Assembly (NCBI GenBank): GCA_965248805.1
Contig: CBDFKJ010000006.1
Location: 248,001 to 312,000 of the forward strand
DNA length: 64,000 bases
Reading direction: 5' to 3'
Origin: CBDFKJ01 sp965248805
GTDB taxonomy: Bacteria; Pseudomonadota; Alphaproteobacteria; UBA6615
The translations under genes and the position numbers were made by a program. A model generated the notes under the pieces. It was given only the letters and a program-made list of their open reading frames with translations. It did not search any database and was not told where the DNA came from. Shown in pieces: positions 1 through 11,014 of this stretch; position 1 is the stretch's first letter; each line of letters starts with the position of its first letter.

Positions 1-365
1 TGCCGCTCCGCCAAGTACACAGGCCATGGCTTGGCGATGTCGGCGATGCGGAACACGACGAATGCCACCGGCCACAGGCGCCAGTCCAACGCCACCGGGA
101 GCAACGCCAGCCATTGCCCGGCGACCTCGTCGATAACGACCTGCCCCGGGTCCTTGACCCCGATGTCGGTTTCCATGCGGCCGCCGGCCCACAGTCCCAC
201 GGCCAGGACCGCGCCGGTGGCTATCGACAAGGCCCAGATGCCGCCCAGCCGAACGAGCCCATAGGCAAGCGGTAATGCCGACAAGGACGCCCACGTGCCG
301 GGCGCGAAGGGCAGCAGCCCGAGGCCGAACCATGTCGCCAACACTCTTGATGCCACTAGCGACAT
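1..365 (-). CDS. pgpA: Phosphatidylglycerophosphatase A, partial (3' end beyond window)
   Basis: PgpA removes phosphate from phosphatidylglycerophosphate at the inner membrane to give phosphatidylglycerol. About 121 codons are visible; the C-terminus lies outside the window. The reverse strand reads an N-terminal FGLGLLPFAPGTWAS, then hydrophobic segments, then the family signature DPGQVVIDEVAGQW, with the acidic residues expected to bind metal. The ATG at 363-365 lies 6 bp after the ispDF stop, so the two are probably co-transcribed. The ispDF-pgpA order is common in alphaproteobacteria. The family call is seen directly in sequence; activity is inferred. Confidence 0.9.
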   Translation of the reverse strand, partial: MSLVASRVLATWFGLGLLPFAPGTWASLSALPLAYGLVRLGGIWALSIATGAVLAVGLWAGGRMETDIGVKDPGQVVIDEVAGQWLALLPVALDWRLWPVAFVVFRIADIAKPWPVYLAER

Positions 366-371
366 CGCGAT

Positions 372-1556
372 CTAGAGGGGGGGAAGGCGCACGGTCGCGA
401 CCGCCTGGCCCGCGATGCCTTCACCGCGTCCGGCAAAGCCCAGGCCATCTGTGGTTGTCGCCTTCACGCTGATGCGCGTCGCCGGCACCGTCAGCAATTC
501 CGCCAAGCGGGCAACCATCGCCGCACGATGCGGCGCGATGGCCGGACGCTGGCAGATTAGCGTGACATCGAGATGGAGCAGCGCACCACCACGCTGTGCG
601 AGCCGCTCGGATGCGAATCTGAGAAAGGCGTACGAGGGCGCGTCTTTCCACTGCGGGTCGCCCGATGGGAAGTGCGCGCCGATATCGCCGTCGCTCAGCG
701 CTCCAAGGATGGCGTCGGTCGCCGCGTGCAGGCCGACATCGGCGTCCGAGTGCCCGATCAGTCCGTGGTCGTGGGCGATGGCGCCGCCACACAGCATCAC
801 GTGATCGCCCGGCCCGAACCGATGCACGTCGAAGCCGGATCCGACGCGGATGTCGCCGGGGTCGCTCAACAGGCGTTCCGCCCGCGCCAGGTCATCGGCC
901 GTCGTAATTTTCAAATTGTCGGCTTCGCCCGACACCAGCGCGATGTCGATCCCAGCCGCCTCCGCGACAGCTGCGTCGTCGGTAAAGTCATCACCTGCCG
1001 CGGCGCGGTGCGCGTCCAGCAACTGCGCAAAATGAAAACCCTGTGGCGTTTGCGCCCGCCACAGCCCCGAACGCGGTACGGTTGCGGCGATGCGCCCGTC
1101 AGCTTCGCGCTTCAACGTATCGGTAACGGGCAGCGCGGCGATGGCGCCGGACGCATCGTCCAGTGCCGCGAGCACGCGGCCGATCAGCGTCGCCGACGCC
1201 ATCGGGCGCACCGCATCGTGGATCAACACCCGGTCGGGTCCGCGTCCCTCCCAGGCCTCGAGGCCGGCGCACACGGAGGCCTGGCGGCTTGCGCCCCCCA
1301 TGACCGGCCTCGGCAACGCAAACGCCGCCGTTGCGCGCACATACATCTCCGCGTCATCGCGATGGATCACCACTTGCACGTGGTCGACTGCGGCATGGTC
1401 TGCGAACCGGGCCACGGTGTGGGCGATAACGGGCCGGCCGGCGAGTGCGCGGTACTGTTTGGGCACGTCGCCGCCCAAGCGTTGGCCGCGCCCGCCGGCT
1501 ACGATTAGCGCTAGGGTTTCGATCTGCGGACTCCTGAGACCAGTGCCCCGGGCCAC
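372..1556 (-). CDS. ispDF: Bifunctional IspD/IspF of the MEP isoprenoid pathway
   Basis: This 394-residue protein fuses two non-consecutive enzymes of the non-mevalonate isoprenoid pathway. Residues about 15-230 are the IspD cytidylyltransferase, with the glycine-rich CTP site LIVAGGRGQRLGG and PKQY. Residues about 235-394 are IspF, 2-C-methyl-D-erythritol 2,4-cyclodiphosphate synthase, with the metal-binding GSGFDVHRF and GHSDADVGLHA. The fusion is a normal alphaproteobacterial arrangement. The best start is a GTG at 1554-1556; no clear ribosome-binding site precedes it, so the N-terminus could be a few residues off. It is divergent from the small gene at 1760 and leads into pgpA. Confidence 0.95.
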   Translation of the reverse strand: MARGTGLRSPQIETLALIVAGGRGQRLGGDVPKQYRALAGRPVIAHTVARFADHAAVDHVQVVIHRDDAEMYVRATAAFALPRPVMGGASRQASVCAGLEAWEGRGPDRVLIHDAVRPMASATLIGRVLAALDDASGAIAALPVTDTLKREADGRIAATVPRSGLWRAQTPQGFHFAQLLDAHRAAAGDDFTDDAAVAEAAGIDIALVSGEADNLKITTADDLARAERLLSDPGDIRVGSGFDVHRFGPGDHVMLCGGAIAHDHGLIGHSDADVGLHAATDAILGALSDGDIGAHFPSGDPQWKDAPSYAFLRFASERLAQRGGALLHLDVTLICQRPAIAPHRAAMVARLAELLTVPATRISVKATTTDGLGFAGRGEGIAGQAVATVRLPPL

Positions 1557-1759
1557 CGGTCGATGACCACGGGCGGGCGACAGAGTGGCCTTAACAAACT
1601 CACAACTTTACTGAAAGGCAAGATAATCGCCCGGGCTGTACCGCGATTGTTAACGAAATCTATACCGAGACTCTGCGACTATGGACACGTGGCATCGCGC
1701 CATGTTTGCGCCCGTTATGGGCGCCAGGCGCGGCATGTTTTAAGCAGGAGGGCAGGCCT

Positions 1760-2020
1760 GTGGATTGGTTTTGGCAACGCAAACCGGACTGCACATTTGA
1801 CGCCGGCACGGTGTATCGATGCACCGATTCTAAGCTGGTGATCGAGACCGCAACCGTGCTGGAGCAGTTCAACGACTACAACGGGATTCCCCACGTCCGG
1901 TATGCCCTGCGCCTAGACTCGCCATATGGCGAACCGGGCACCGAGGATTTGCGGGTGTTGTCGCAATCTGCCTTCGCGCGCCGCTACTCGGAGTACTGCG
2001 GACGGCACAAAGCCGCATAG
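1760..2020 (+). CDS. Small conserved-looking hypothetical protein (86 aa)
   Basis: No family is recognised. The predicted protein begins VDWFWQRKPDCTFDAG and is rich in aromatic and charged residues, with no signal peptide or membrane segment. The GTG start at 1760 is preferred over upstream in-frame codons because a strong AGGAGGG lies at 1746-1752, eight bases away. It sits alone between the divergent ispDF gene and the ntr operon, and is followed by a GC-rich hairpin. The good ribosome-binding site and clean reading frame support a real gene, but nothing in the sequence shows its job. Confidence 0.6.
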   Translation: MDWFWQRKPDCTFDAGTVYRCTDSKLVIETATVLEQFNDYNGIPHVRYALRLDSPYGEPGTEDLRVLSQSAFARRYSEYCGRHKAA

Positions 2021-2023
2021 CGC

Positions 2024-2042
2024 GGCCGGCCTCGCGCCGGCC
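2024..2042 (+). terminator. GC-rich hairpin after the 86-aa gene
   Basis: A perfect 7-bp stem (GGCCGGC / GCCGGCC) with a 5-base loop lies directly after the stop codon at 2018-2020. Only a short TTCC follows, so it is a weak candidate for intrinsic termination. Confidence 0.35.
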
Positions 2043-2111
2043 TTCCGATTGTCCGCGAACAACCCGTTGAGGCTTCCGATCTAGCTCTTTCCGCCGCCTG
2101 ACGGCACGCGA

Positions 2112-2132
2112 ATGGTGCTATGATCGCACCAT
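2112..2132 (+). promoter_or_regulatory. Inverted repeat upstream of the ntr operon
   Basis: ATGGTGC and GCACCAT form a 7-bp inverted repeat with a 7-base spacer, ending 17 bases before the TTG start of the CcsA-NtrB gene. It could be an operator or a leader hairpin. The half-sites are those of NtrC boxes (GCACCA and TGGTGC) but in the opposite order, so NtrC autoregulation is only a guess. Confidence 0.3.
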
Positions 2133-2149
2133 GACGGCCGGCATCAGCA

Positions 2150-4197
2150 TTGAACATTACCGCCCTACTGGCGCTGCTCCCAGCCGCCGTGGTCGCCTAT
2201 CGGCACCGGGGAGGGCGAAGCGGTGTCTACTGGCTGACGACCGGTGTGGCATTGGCCGGGCCCGTGCTGTGGCTGGTCGCGCGGTTGCATGCGACTTGGA
2301 ACGCGGGGTTCGACGCCTCGATCTGGCTGATCATCGGCACCACGATGGCACTCTACGCGGTGTTGGCCATCGCCACGCGTCACACCTGGCGGTTGGCGCC
2401 GCTCCTGATGCCTTATGTGTTGGCGCTTGGACTGATCGCTACCGTATCGAGTTCGGCCGACAGCCGCCCCCTGGTGGGCATCGCGCCGAGCGGCTGGCTG
2501 CAGGCTCACATCTTGACCGCTTTGCTGGCCTACGGCGTCATCACGTTGGCCGCGATCGCGGCCCTGGCGGTGACGGTGCAGGAGCGGGCGCTCAAGGCCA
2601 AGCGCGCAAGCCGGTTGGCGGAACTGCTGCCGTCGGTTGCCGATGGCGAGGCCCTGCAACTGGGCCTTCTCGCGGCCGGCCAGTTCGCTCTCGGCGTCAG
2701 CCTGCTCAGCGGCATGGCCATGCAGCGGTTCAGTACGCGTGATCTGCTGATAGTTGACCACAAGACCATCTTCGTCTTGCTCAGCTTCATCGCGATTGGG
2801 CTGCTGCTGTGGACCCATCACCGCAGCGGCGTCCGTGGCCGGCGGGCGGCGCGGGTGGTGCTGGTGGCCTACCTCCTCCTCACTCTCGGCTATCCCGGCG
2901 TGAAGTTCGTCGCCGATGTGATCCTGGCCCAGGACACGAGCCGAAAAACACGACCGGATCATGGGTTCGGGGGCGGCTGCGTCGCCGATCTGGAGTTGCG
3001 CGGGCAACGCGCACGGCGTAGTCTGCCTAATTCGTGGTCAGTCGAGATACTTGCCCGGAAAATGAGCAGATTGGCGCGGCAAGCAACTGAATCCAATACA
3101 GTCCGGGTCGACTCCATGCCGGCAGCATCGGAACCGTCGGTCCTGGGCTCGTTGCCGCTGTCGGTCCTGACCTTGGGCCCGACCCTCGGCATCGTTGCCG
3201 TCAACCCGGCCGCCGAGCAGTTCTTTGCCACCGGCGCCAGCGCGGTGACGGGTCTGCCTTTGCGTGCCCTGGTGGCGCCGGACAGCCCGGTCATCGCGCT
3301 CGTCGAGCAGGTTCGCGCACATGGCGCCTCGGTATCGCAGTCAAACGTCCTGATTGCGGGCGCGCGAATTGGCCGCCGTCTGGCGACGGTAACGGCGGCG
3401 CCGTTGGGGGACGACGGCGCCGGATACGTCCTGACGCTGCATGAACAGACGATGGCGCGCCGCATCGAGCAGCAACTCACGCACCTCAATGCCGCGCGCT
3501 CGGTGTCCGCCATGGCCGCCGTCCTGGCGCATGAAGTCAAGAACCCCTTGTCCGGCATTCGCGGCGCGGCACAGCTGTTGGAGCGCAATGCCGCCGAGAA
3601 CGATCGCGATCTAGCGCGCCTTATTTGCGACGAGACCGACCGCATCGTAGCGCTGGTCGATCGCATGGGAGCGTTCGCCGAGGCCGACGCCTTGGATCGT
3701 GAGGCCGTCAATGTTCACAAGGTCCTCGAACACGTGCGCCGACTGGCGGAGTCGGGATTTGCCAGCCACGTTCACTTCGTCGAGGCCTACGACCCCTCGT
3801 TGCCGCCGGCGTTCGCCAACCGCGATATGTTGGTGCAGGCCACACTCAACTTGATCAAGAACGCCGCCGAGGCAGTGTCCCAATCGGGCGGTGAAATTAG
3901 GCTTGAAACGGCCTATCGCCATGGCATGCGCATGTCGGTCGCCGGTGGCGCCGGATCGGTGGATTTACCACTGGAGATTTCGGTCCAGGACAACGGCGTC
4001 GGCATTACCGATGCCGTGCGCATGCACATGTTCGATCCGTTCGTCACCAGCAAGCCGAGCGGCTCGGGCCTCGGACTGGCGTTGGTCGCTAAGATCGTCA
4101 ATGATCATGGTGGCGTCATCGACGTCGAAAGTCGGCCGCGCCGAACCGTTTTCCGCATCATGCTGCCGCTCCACCTCAATGATCGCCAGGAACAGTC

Positions 4198-4201
<4 letters not shown>
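2150..4201 (+). CDS. ntrB: CcsA/YpjD-like membrane protein fused in frame to nitrogen sensor kinase NtrB
   Basis: One open frame of 683 codons encodes two known proteins. Residues about 1-265 resemble the YpjD/CcsA cytochrome c assembly family: multiple hydrophobic helices, an HKTIFVLLSF segment, and the usual family ending GYPGVKFVADVIL. Residues about 322-683 are a full NtrB (GlnL): a PAS domain, the phosphoacceptor His461 in AHEVKNPLSGIRG, then an HATPase domain with an N box (NLIKNAAEA) and GSGLGLAL. NtrB controls NtrC phosphorylation in response to nitrogen status. The basic linker 266-321 has no stop. Internal ATGs at 3063 and 3115 could start a separate NtrB, but neither has a strong ribosome-binding site. 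The TTG at 2150 is the first usable start. A dusB gene, usual before ntrB in this class, is absent. Confidence 0.8.
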
Positions 4202-5628
<1,427 letters not shown>

Positions 5629-5661
5629 GCACCCAGTGATGCCCCGACCGGCGGCGCCGGC

Positions 5662-7968
5662 ATGACCCGCGGTACACCAGACTCTCTAATGGTGGGCCCA
5701 CCGGCGCGCAAGCGAGCCGGGGCGAGGCTTGCCGGCCTCGACCGCGCACAGCTGACGCGCTGGGTGCGGCGCTGGCGATTGCCGCGCCGGCTGGCGGTCG
5801 TGCTGACCGTGGCCGCCATCGCGGCGGGCATAACGACGTTCCTCACGCTGTCGGGCTCCAGTGGTTTCACGAATGATCCGAATGCCGTACTGGCGCTGCT
5901 GGTTCTCGATCTCGCCTTGCTGCTCGTCCTCGGCGGGATCGTCGTCTGGCGCGTGGCAAAGCTTTGGGCGGAGCGGCGAGCCGGCGCGGCGGGGTCGCGT
6001 CTACATGTGCGGCTGGCGTCGATGTTCGCCGTCTTGGCGGTGGCGCCGGCTATTGTGCTGGTGATCCTCGGCGCCGCCTTCTTCGCCTTGGAGGTGCAGA
6101 CATGGTTCAGCGAGCGTGTGCGTACGGCGGTCAATGAATCGGTCGCGGTGGCGGAAGCGTATTTGCGCGAACACAAACAGGTCATCGCCAGTGATGCGTT
6201 CGCCATGGCTAACGACTTGTACCGTCAGTGGCCTACGCTCTACGCCGACCCGCGGCGTCTGGATCGCGCGGTGGAAGCGCAATCCCGCTTGCGCGCCCTC
6301 AATGAAGCCGTCGTTTTCGAAGAGAATGGACATCCGCTGGCGTCGGCCGGACTTAGCCTGTCACTGCGCTTCGAGACGCCGCCCGAATGGGCTCTGCGCG
6401 AAGCCGCCGGCGGTGAGCTGGTGGTTCTCGCCGGCGGCGGCGATGACCGCGTACGGGCGCTTGTGGGTCTGCAAACCGTGCCGCAAGCGTTTCTGTTCGT
6501 CGGCCGGTTCGTCGATCCGGCCGTACTGCGGCACATCGATTTGGCACGCTCTGCCGCCACTCTCTACGAACAGTTGGAGTCGCGCCGCTACGGGCTGCAG
6601 GCGACGTTCGCGCTGATTTTCCTTCTGGTCGCCTTACTGCTGGTGCTGGCCGCGGTCGGGGTCGGGCTCAACTACGCAACGCGATTGTCGCGGCCGATAT
6701 CGAGCCTGGTCACGGCGGCGGAACGCGTACGCGCCGGCGATTTCAGCGCCCGCGTCGAAGAGGCGCCCGAGGAGGACGAACTGGGCATGCTGACCCGGGC
6801 CTTCAATCGAATGACCGGGCAATTGACGCAGAACCAACGTGAACTGATACAAGCGAACCGGCAACTCGACGACCGCCGCCGGTTTACCGAAGCGGTGCTG
6901 GCCGGTGTGTCGGCGGGGGTTATCGGACTCGATGGCGAAACACGCATCAACCTGCCGAACCGATCGGCGTCAATCCTGCTGTCGACCGGCCTGGAACGCC
7001 TGATCGGCGTGCGGCTTGGCGATGCGGTGCCGGAAATGGCCCGCCTTATCGACGCGGCCGTGAGCCGACCGTCGCAGATCAACGAGGCGCAGCTAGCGAT
7101 CGAGCGCGACGGACGCTCGCGCACGCTGCTGGCGCGCGTTACGGCCGAGCACGCGCCGGACGGCGGCATCAAGGGTTTCGTGGTTACGTTTGATGACGTA
7201 ACCGATCTGCTCGCGGCTCAGCGCAAAGCCGCATGGGCCGACGTGGCCCGCCGCATCGCGCATGAGATCAAGAACCCTCTGACGCCGATTCAGCTGTCCG
7301 CCGAGCGCCTGAAGCGAAAGTATCTGTCGGAGGTCAAGTCCGACCCGCAGACTTTTCAGCAGTGCACCGACACCATCGTGCGCCACGTCGGCGGCATCGG
7401 GCGCATGGTGGATGAGTTCTCGAACTTTGCTCGAATGCCGGCACCCGTCATGCGGGCCGCCAACGTGGCGCAGATCTGCCGCGATGCGCTCGCTCTGCAA
7501 TGTGCGGCGAGAACGGACATCGACTTTCGGCTGGACCTGCCCGACGCGGCGACCGTATTTCGATGCGACGCCGAGCAGGTCACGCAGGCGCTAACAAACT
7601 TGCTGAAGAACGCAACGGAAGCAATTGATGGCCGCGACACGAGCGCTGATCAGACGCCAAATGATGCGGGTTTTGTCGTCGTTCGCGTTGCGCAACACGG
7701 TCAAGATGTGCGTATCATAGTCGAAGACAATGGAAAGGGCCTGCCGGTCAACGCGCAATCGCGCCTGACGGAACCCTATGTCACGACGCGGTCAAAAGGC
7801 ACGGGGCTCGGCTTGGCGATCGTCAAAAAGATCATGGAAGATCACGGCGGCGATTTGCTTCTAGAGGCCCGCAAGGGAGGCGGCGCGCGCGCGCAGCTCG
7901 TGTTCGAGCAGGTGGACGACATGGGCGGTGCAGCGGTGCTGGATCACAGCGACACTCATGGCGCATGA
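5662..7968 (+). CDS. ntrY: Nitrogen/redox sensor histidine kinase NtrY
   Basis: This 768-residue membrane kinase is the partner of NtrX. It has three hydrophobic helices in the first 140 residues, a periplasmic region, a fourth helix near 320-340, a HAMP segment, a PAS domain, then the HisKA box RIAHEIKNPLTPIQ with phosphoacceptor His534, and an HATPase domain with NLLKNATEA and GTGLGLAI. The architecture matches alphaproteobacterial NtrY, which has been linked to nitrate metabolism, redox sensing and envelope control. The ATG at 5662 lies 33 bp after ntrC. The end overlaps ntrX by 11 bp. Confidence 0.95.
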   Translation: MTRGTPDSLMVGPPARKRAGARLAGLDRAQLTRWVRRWRLPRRLAVVLTVAAIAAGITTFLTLSGSSGFTNDPNAVLALLVLDLALLLVLGGIVVWRVAKLWAERRAGAAGSRLHVRLASMFAVLAVAPAIVLVILGAAFFALEVQTWFSERVRTAVNESVAVAEAYLREHKQVIASDAFAMANDLYRQWPTLYADPRRLDRAVEAQSRLRALNEAVVFEENGHPLASAGLSLSLRFETPPEWALREAAGGELVVLAGGGDDRVRALVGLQTVPQAFLFVGRFVDPAVLRHIDLARSAATLYEQLESRRYGLQATFALIFLLVALLLVLAAVGVGLNYATRLSRPISSLVTAAERVRAGDFSARVEEAPEEDELGMLTRAFNRMTGQLTQNQRELIQANRQLDDRRRFTEAVLAGVSAGVIGLDGETRINLPNRSASILLSTGLERLIGVRLGDAVPEMARLIDAAVSRPSQINEAQLAIERDGRSRTLLARVTAEHAPDGGIKGFVVTFDDVTDLLAAQRKAAWADVARRIAHEIKNPLTPIQLSAERLKRKYLSEVKSDPQTFQQCTDTIVRHVGGIGRMVDEFSNFARMPAPVMRAANVAQICRDALALQCAARTDIDFRLDLPDAATVFRCDAEQVTQALTNLLKNATEAIDGRDTSADQTPNDAGFVVVRVAQHGQDVRIIVEDNGKGLPVNAQSRLTEPYVTTRSKGTGLGLAIVKKIMEDHGGDLLLEARKGGGARAQLVFEQVDDMGGAAVLDHSDTHGA

Positions 7969-9367
7969 CATTCTGATCGTCGATGACGAAGACGACATTC
8001 GGCTACTGATAGCCGGGATTCTTAAAGACGAAGGCTACGCGACGCGCGAAGCGCGAAGTGACGTCGAGGCCTTCGCGGCGGTCGATGCCCGCCAACCGAC
8101 GCTGGTCATCCTCGACATCTGGCTGGAAGGGTCCAAACTCGACGGCCTGCAAATACTCGAGGGATTGTGCCGCGATCACGCTGACGTACCGACCATCATG
8201 ATCAGCGGCCATGGCACCGTCGACAGCGCGGTGCAGGCGATAAAGGTCGGCGCCTACGAGTTCATAGAAAAGCCGTTTAAGGCCGACCGCTTGCTACTGA
8301 CCGTTGCGCGCGCCATCGAAGCCGCGCGCTTGCGTCGAGAGAACACCGAGCTGCGCCTGTTGGCGGGCGGCGAGGTGGAGCTTGTCGGCGCATCGAGCGT
8401 TATGGCTCAGCTGCGCCAAGCCGTGCGCAAAGTAGCGCCAACCGGCAGCCGCGTGCTGATCGCCGGTCCGCCGGGCTCCGGCAAGGAAGTCATTGCGCGC
8501 ATGCTGCACAGAAATTCTAAACGCGCCGAGGGGCCGTTTGTCGCCATCAATTGCGCCACGATGGCTCCGGAGCGCATGGAGATCGAGCTGTTCGGCGTCG
8601 AGAGCGGTCACGGCGATCAGCGGGCGCGCAAGGTTGGCGTGTTCGAGCAGGCGCATATGGGCACCTTGTTTTTCGACCAGGTCTCGGACATGCCGTTGGA
8701 GACCCAGGGCAAAATTGTGCGCGTGCTACAGGATCAGACCTTCGTTCGCGTCGGTGGCACGCACCCTGTCCATGTCGACGTCAGGGTTATCGGCGCCACG
8801 TCGAAGGATTTGCAGGCGGCGATCGCGGAGGGGCAGTTCCGCGAAGATTTGTACTACCGGTTGAACGTCGTGCCGCTGAAAGTGCCGCCGCTGGCGGAGC
8901 GCCGCGTCGATATCCCGGCGTTGATCGCGCACTTCATGTCGCGAGCCGCCGAATCTTCGGGACTACCCGCGCGTCAACTCGGTTCCGACGCGTTGGCGGC
9001 GGTGCAAGCCTACCATTGGCCCGGCAACGTGCGGCAGCTGCGTAACTTTGTGGAATGGATGTTGATCATGGCGCCGGGCCAGGCTGATGAATCGGTCACG
9101 GCAGAGGCATTGCCCGTGCAGATCGGCGCCGAGACGCCAGCCATGGGCGGGCGCAACGGTTTCGAGATGATCGGCATGTCGTTGCGCGAAGCGCGCGAGG
9201 AATTCGAGCGCCAATATCTGAAGGCACAGATCGCCCGGTTCGGCGGCAACATTTCACGCACGGCCGCGTTCGTGCGCATGGAGCGTTCGGCGTTGCATCG
9301 CAAGCTCAAGGCGCTGGGCCTGCATGGCGGAAACAATGTGGCCGAGCACACGACGGCCGATCATTGA
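7958..9367 (+). CDS. ntrX: Response regulator NtrX
   Basis: This 469-residue regulator pairs with NtrY. The receiver has Asp53 in LVILDIW, followed by an AAA+ domain with a Walker-A-like GPPGSGKE and a C-terminal Fis-type helix-turn-helix (RTAAFVRMERSALHRKL). The start chosen is the ATG at 7958, giving MAHDILIVDDEDD, because the receiver begins there. It overlaps the ntrY stop. The GAFTGA loop needed to contact sigma-54 is missing: that position reads FGVESGHGDQRARKVG. Many alphaproteobacterial NtrX proteins are like this, so it probably controls sigma-70 promoters. Confidence 0.95.
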   Translation: MAHDILIVDDEDDIRLLIAGILKDEGYATREARSDVEAFAAVDARQPTLVILDIWLEGSKLDGLQILEGLCRDHADVPTIMISGHGTVDSAVQAIKVGAYEFIEKPFKADRLLLTVARAIEAARLRRENTELRLLAGGEVELVGASSVMAQLRQAVRKVAPTGSRVLIAGPPGSGKEVIARMLHRNSKRAEGPFVAINCATMAPERMEIELFGVESGHGDQRARKVGVFEQAHMGTLFFDQVSDMPLETQGKIVRVLQDQTFVRVGGTHPVHVDVRVIGATSKDLQAAIAEGQFREDLYYRLNVVPLKVPPLAERRVDIPALIAHFMSRAAESSGLPARQLGSDALAAVQAYHWPGNVRQLRNFVEWMLIMAPGQADESVTAEALPVQIGAETPAMGGRNGFEMIGMSLREAREEFERQYLKAQIARFGGNISRTAAFVRMERSALHRKLKALGLHGGNNVAEHTTADH

Positions 9368-9414
9368 CTCACTCATTGCCGCCGTGCCCGTCCAGCGGCT
9401 AAGAGCATCATTCT

Positions 9415-10791
9415 ATGAGAGCGATTGTGTGTGGCGCCGGCCAGGTCGGCTCGAATATCGCCAGTGAGCTGGCCACAGAAAGCGTCGATGTCACCGTCAT
9501 CGACCAGCGTGACGAGCTCATCCAGCGGCTCGGCGACCGCCTGGACGTGCGCGCCATCGTTGGCTACGCCTCGCAACCCGATGTGCTGAAAGGCGCCGGC
9601 GCCGCGGATGCCGATCTGATCATCGCCGTCACCCAGGCCGATGAAGTGAACATGGTTGCGTGCCAGGTCGCGCATACCCTGTTCGACGTGCCGAAGAAGA
9701 TCGCCCGGGTGCGCGCGCGCAGCTACTTGCAGCCGGACTGGGCGACGCTGTTTGCCCGCGACCATCTGCCGATCGATGTGATCATCTCGCCAGAGATCGA
9801 GGTCGCCCACGCCATCAACCGGCGGCTGAGCGTGCCGGGCGCCTTTGATGTCATTCCCCTGGCGCGCAATCAGCTGCGACTGATCGGCCTGCGCTGCACC
9901 GATGACTGCCCGATCGCCCACACGCCGCTGCGCCAGTTGACTGCGCTTTTCCCCGATCTGAACATCGTGGTCGTGGGGATCAGGCGCGACGACCGCCCCA
10001 TCGTGCCCAGCGGCGACGACCAAATGCTGCCGGGCGACAACGTTTATTTCGTAGTCGAGACCTCGCAGACGGCGCGTGCGATGGCGGCGTTCGGCCATGA
10101 AGAACCGGAAGCGCGGCGGATCGTGTTGATAGGGGGCGGTAACATCGGTCAGGTGCTGGCCGAAGACCTCGAAGCCAACATGAGCGGCGTCAAGATCCGG
10201 TTGATCGAAATCGACAAGGCGCGCGCCGAATTGGTTGCGCAGGCCTGCGGCAAGACCATTGTCATTCACGGCGACGCCTTGGACCCGGAGATCTTGAGCG
10301 AGGCCGGCGTGGAGCGCGCCGATACGGTGGTCGCCGTCAGCAATGACGACGAGGTCAACATCCTGGCCTCACTGCTCGCGAAGCGCTCCGGCAGCCAACG
10401 CGCGGTCACGCTGGTCAACAAGCTGAGCTACGGTCCGCTGATGCACCCGCTGGGGATCGACGTTGTGGTCAACCCGCGCGCCATCACGGTGTCGACGATC
10501 CTTCAGCATATCCGGCGCGGCCGCATCCACTCGGTTCACCTGGTCAGTGACGATTTCGGCGAGATCATCGAGGCCGAGGCCCTCGATACGTCGAGCCTTA
10601 TCGGCCGGCCACTGCGCGAGGCCAAGCTGCCGCAGGGCGTGATCGTCGGCGCCCTGGTGCGGAACGGCAAGGTCCTGATGGCGCGGCCCGCCACGACATT
10701 CCATGTCGGAGACCGGGTGATCGTGTTCGCGACGAAGGCCGCGGTGAAGAAGGTTGAAAAATTGTTCTCCGTCAGGCTGGAGTATTTCTAA
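9415..10791 (+). CDS. trkA: Trk potassium uptake system peripheral protein TrkA
   Basis: TrkA is the cytoplasmic NAD(H)-binding subunit that gates the TrkH/TrkG potassium channel. The 458 residues contain two RCK-N/RCK-C repeats. The first Rossmann motif is AIVCGAGQVGSNIA at the N-terminus; the second is RIVLIGGGNIGQVLA near residue 238. Each is followed by a TrkA-C domain, the last ending VIVFATKAAVKKVEKLF. The position directly after ntrYX is conserved in alphaproteobacteria. No TrkH gene is in the window. Confidence 0.95.
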   Translation: MRAIVCGAGQVGSNIASELATESVDVTVIDQRDELIQRLGDRLDVRAIVGYASQPDVLKGAGAADADLIIAVTQADEVNMVACQVAHTLFDVPKKIARVRARSYLQPDWATLFARDHLPIDVIISPEIEVAHAINRRLSVPGAFDVIPLARNQLRLIGLRCTDDCPIAHTPLRQLTALFPDLNIVVVGIRRDDRPIVPSGDDQMLPGDNVYFVVETSQTARAMAAFGHEEPEARRIVLIGGGNIGQVLAEDLEANMSGVKIRLIEIDKARAELVAQACGKTIVIHGDALDPEILSEAGVERADTVVAVSNDDEVNILASLLAKRSGSQRAVTLVNKLSYGPLMHPLGIDVVVNPRAITVSTILQHIRRGRIHSVHLVSDDFGEIIEAEALDTSSLIGRPLREAKLPQGVIVGALVRNGKVLMARPATTFHVGDRVIVFATKAAVKKVEKLFSVRLEYF

Positions 10792-11014
10792 ACTGGCGCC
10801 GCACACATGGCTGATCCGGCCAGAGGTTGGCAGCGTACGTGTGGCCATGGTTGCAGGCGTCTGCAATCCGATTTATCAAGGGGCCTGCGTACCGGCATCC
10901 GCCCAAAGCGCATGCAACCCGCGTAGTAGGTGGCAATTGCTGGGGACGGGTGCCTCGTGCGTGCCGGTAACCGTCGGCTGAGGTTCGAAAATAGCATAAT
11001 GATCGGGGGCTCCG

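Noticed and set aside
573..1508. A 311-codon open frame antisense to ispDF
   Set aside because: It is a GC-rich shadow frame; ispDF is complete on the other strand and the product has no recognisable domain.
2024..2042. Hairpin considered as a strong terminator
   Set aside because: Only two T residues follow the stem, so I list it only as a weak candidate.
2112..2132. Classical NtrC binding box
   Set aside because: The half-sites are in the wrong order for the known consensus, and no sigma-54 promoter pattern is visible nearby.
9373..10269. A 298-codon frame antisense to trkA
   Set aside because: trkA is full length with both Rossmann motifs on the plus strand.
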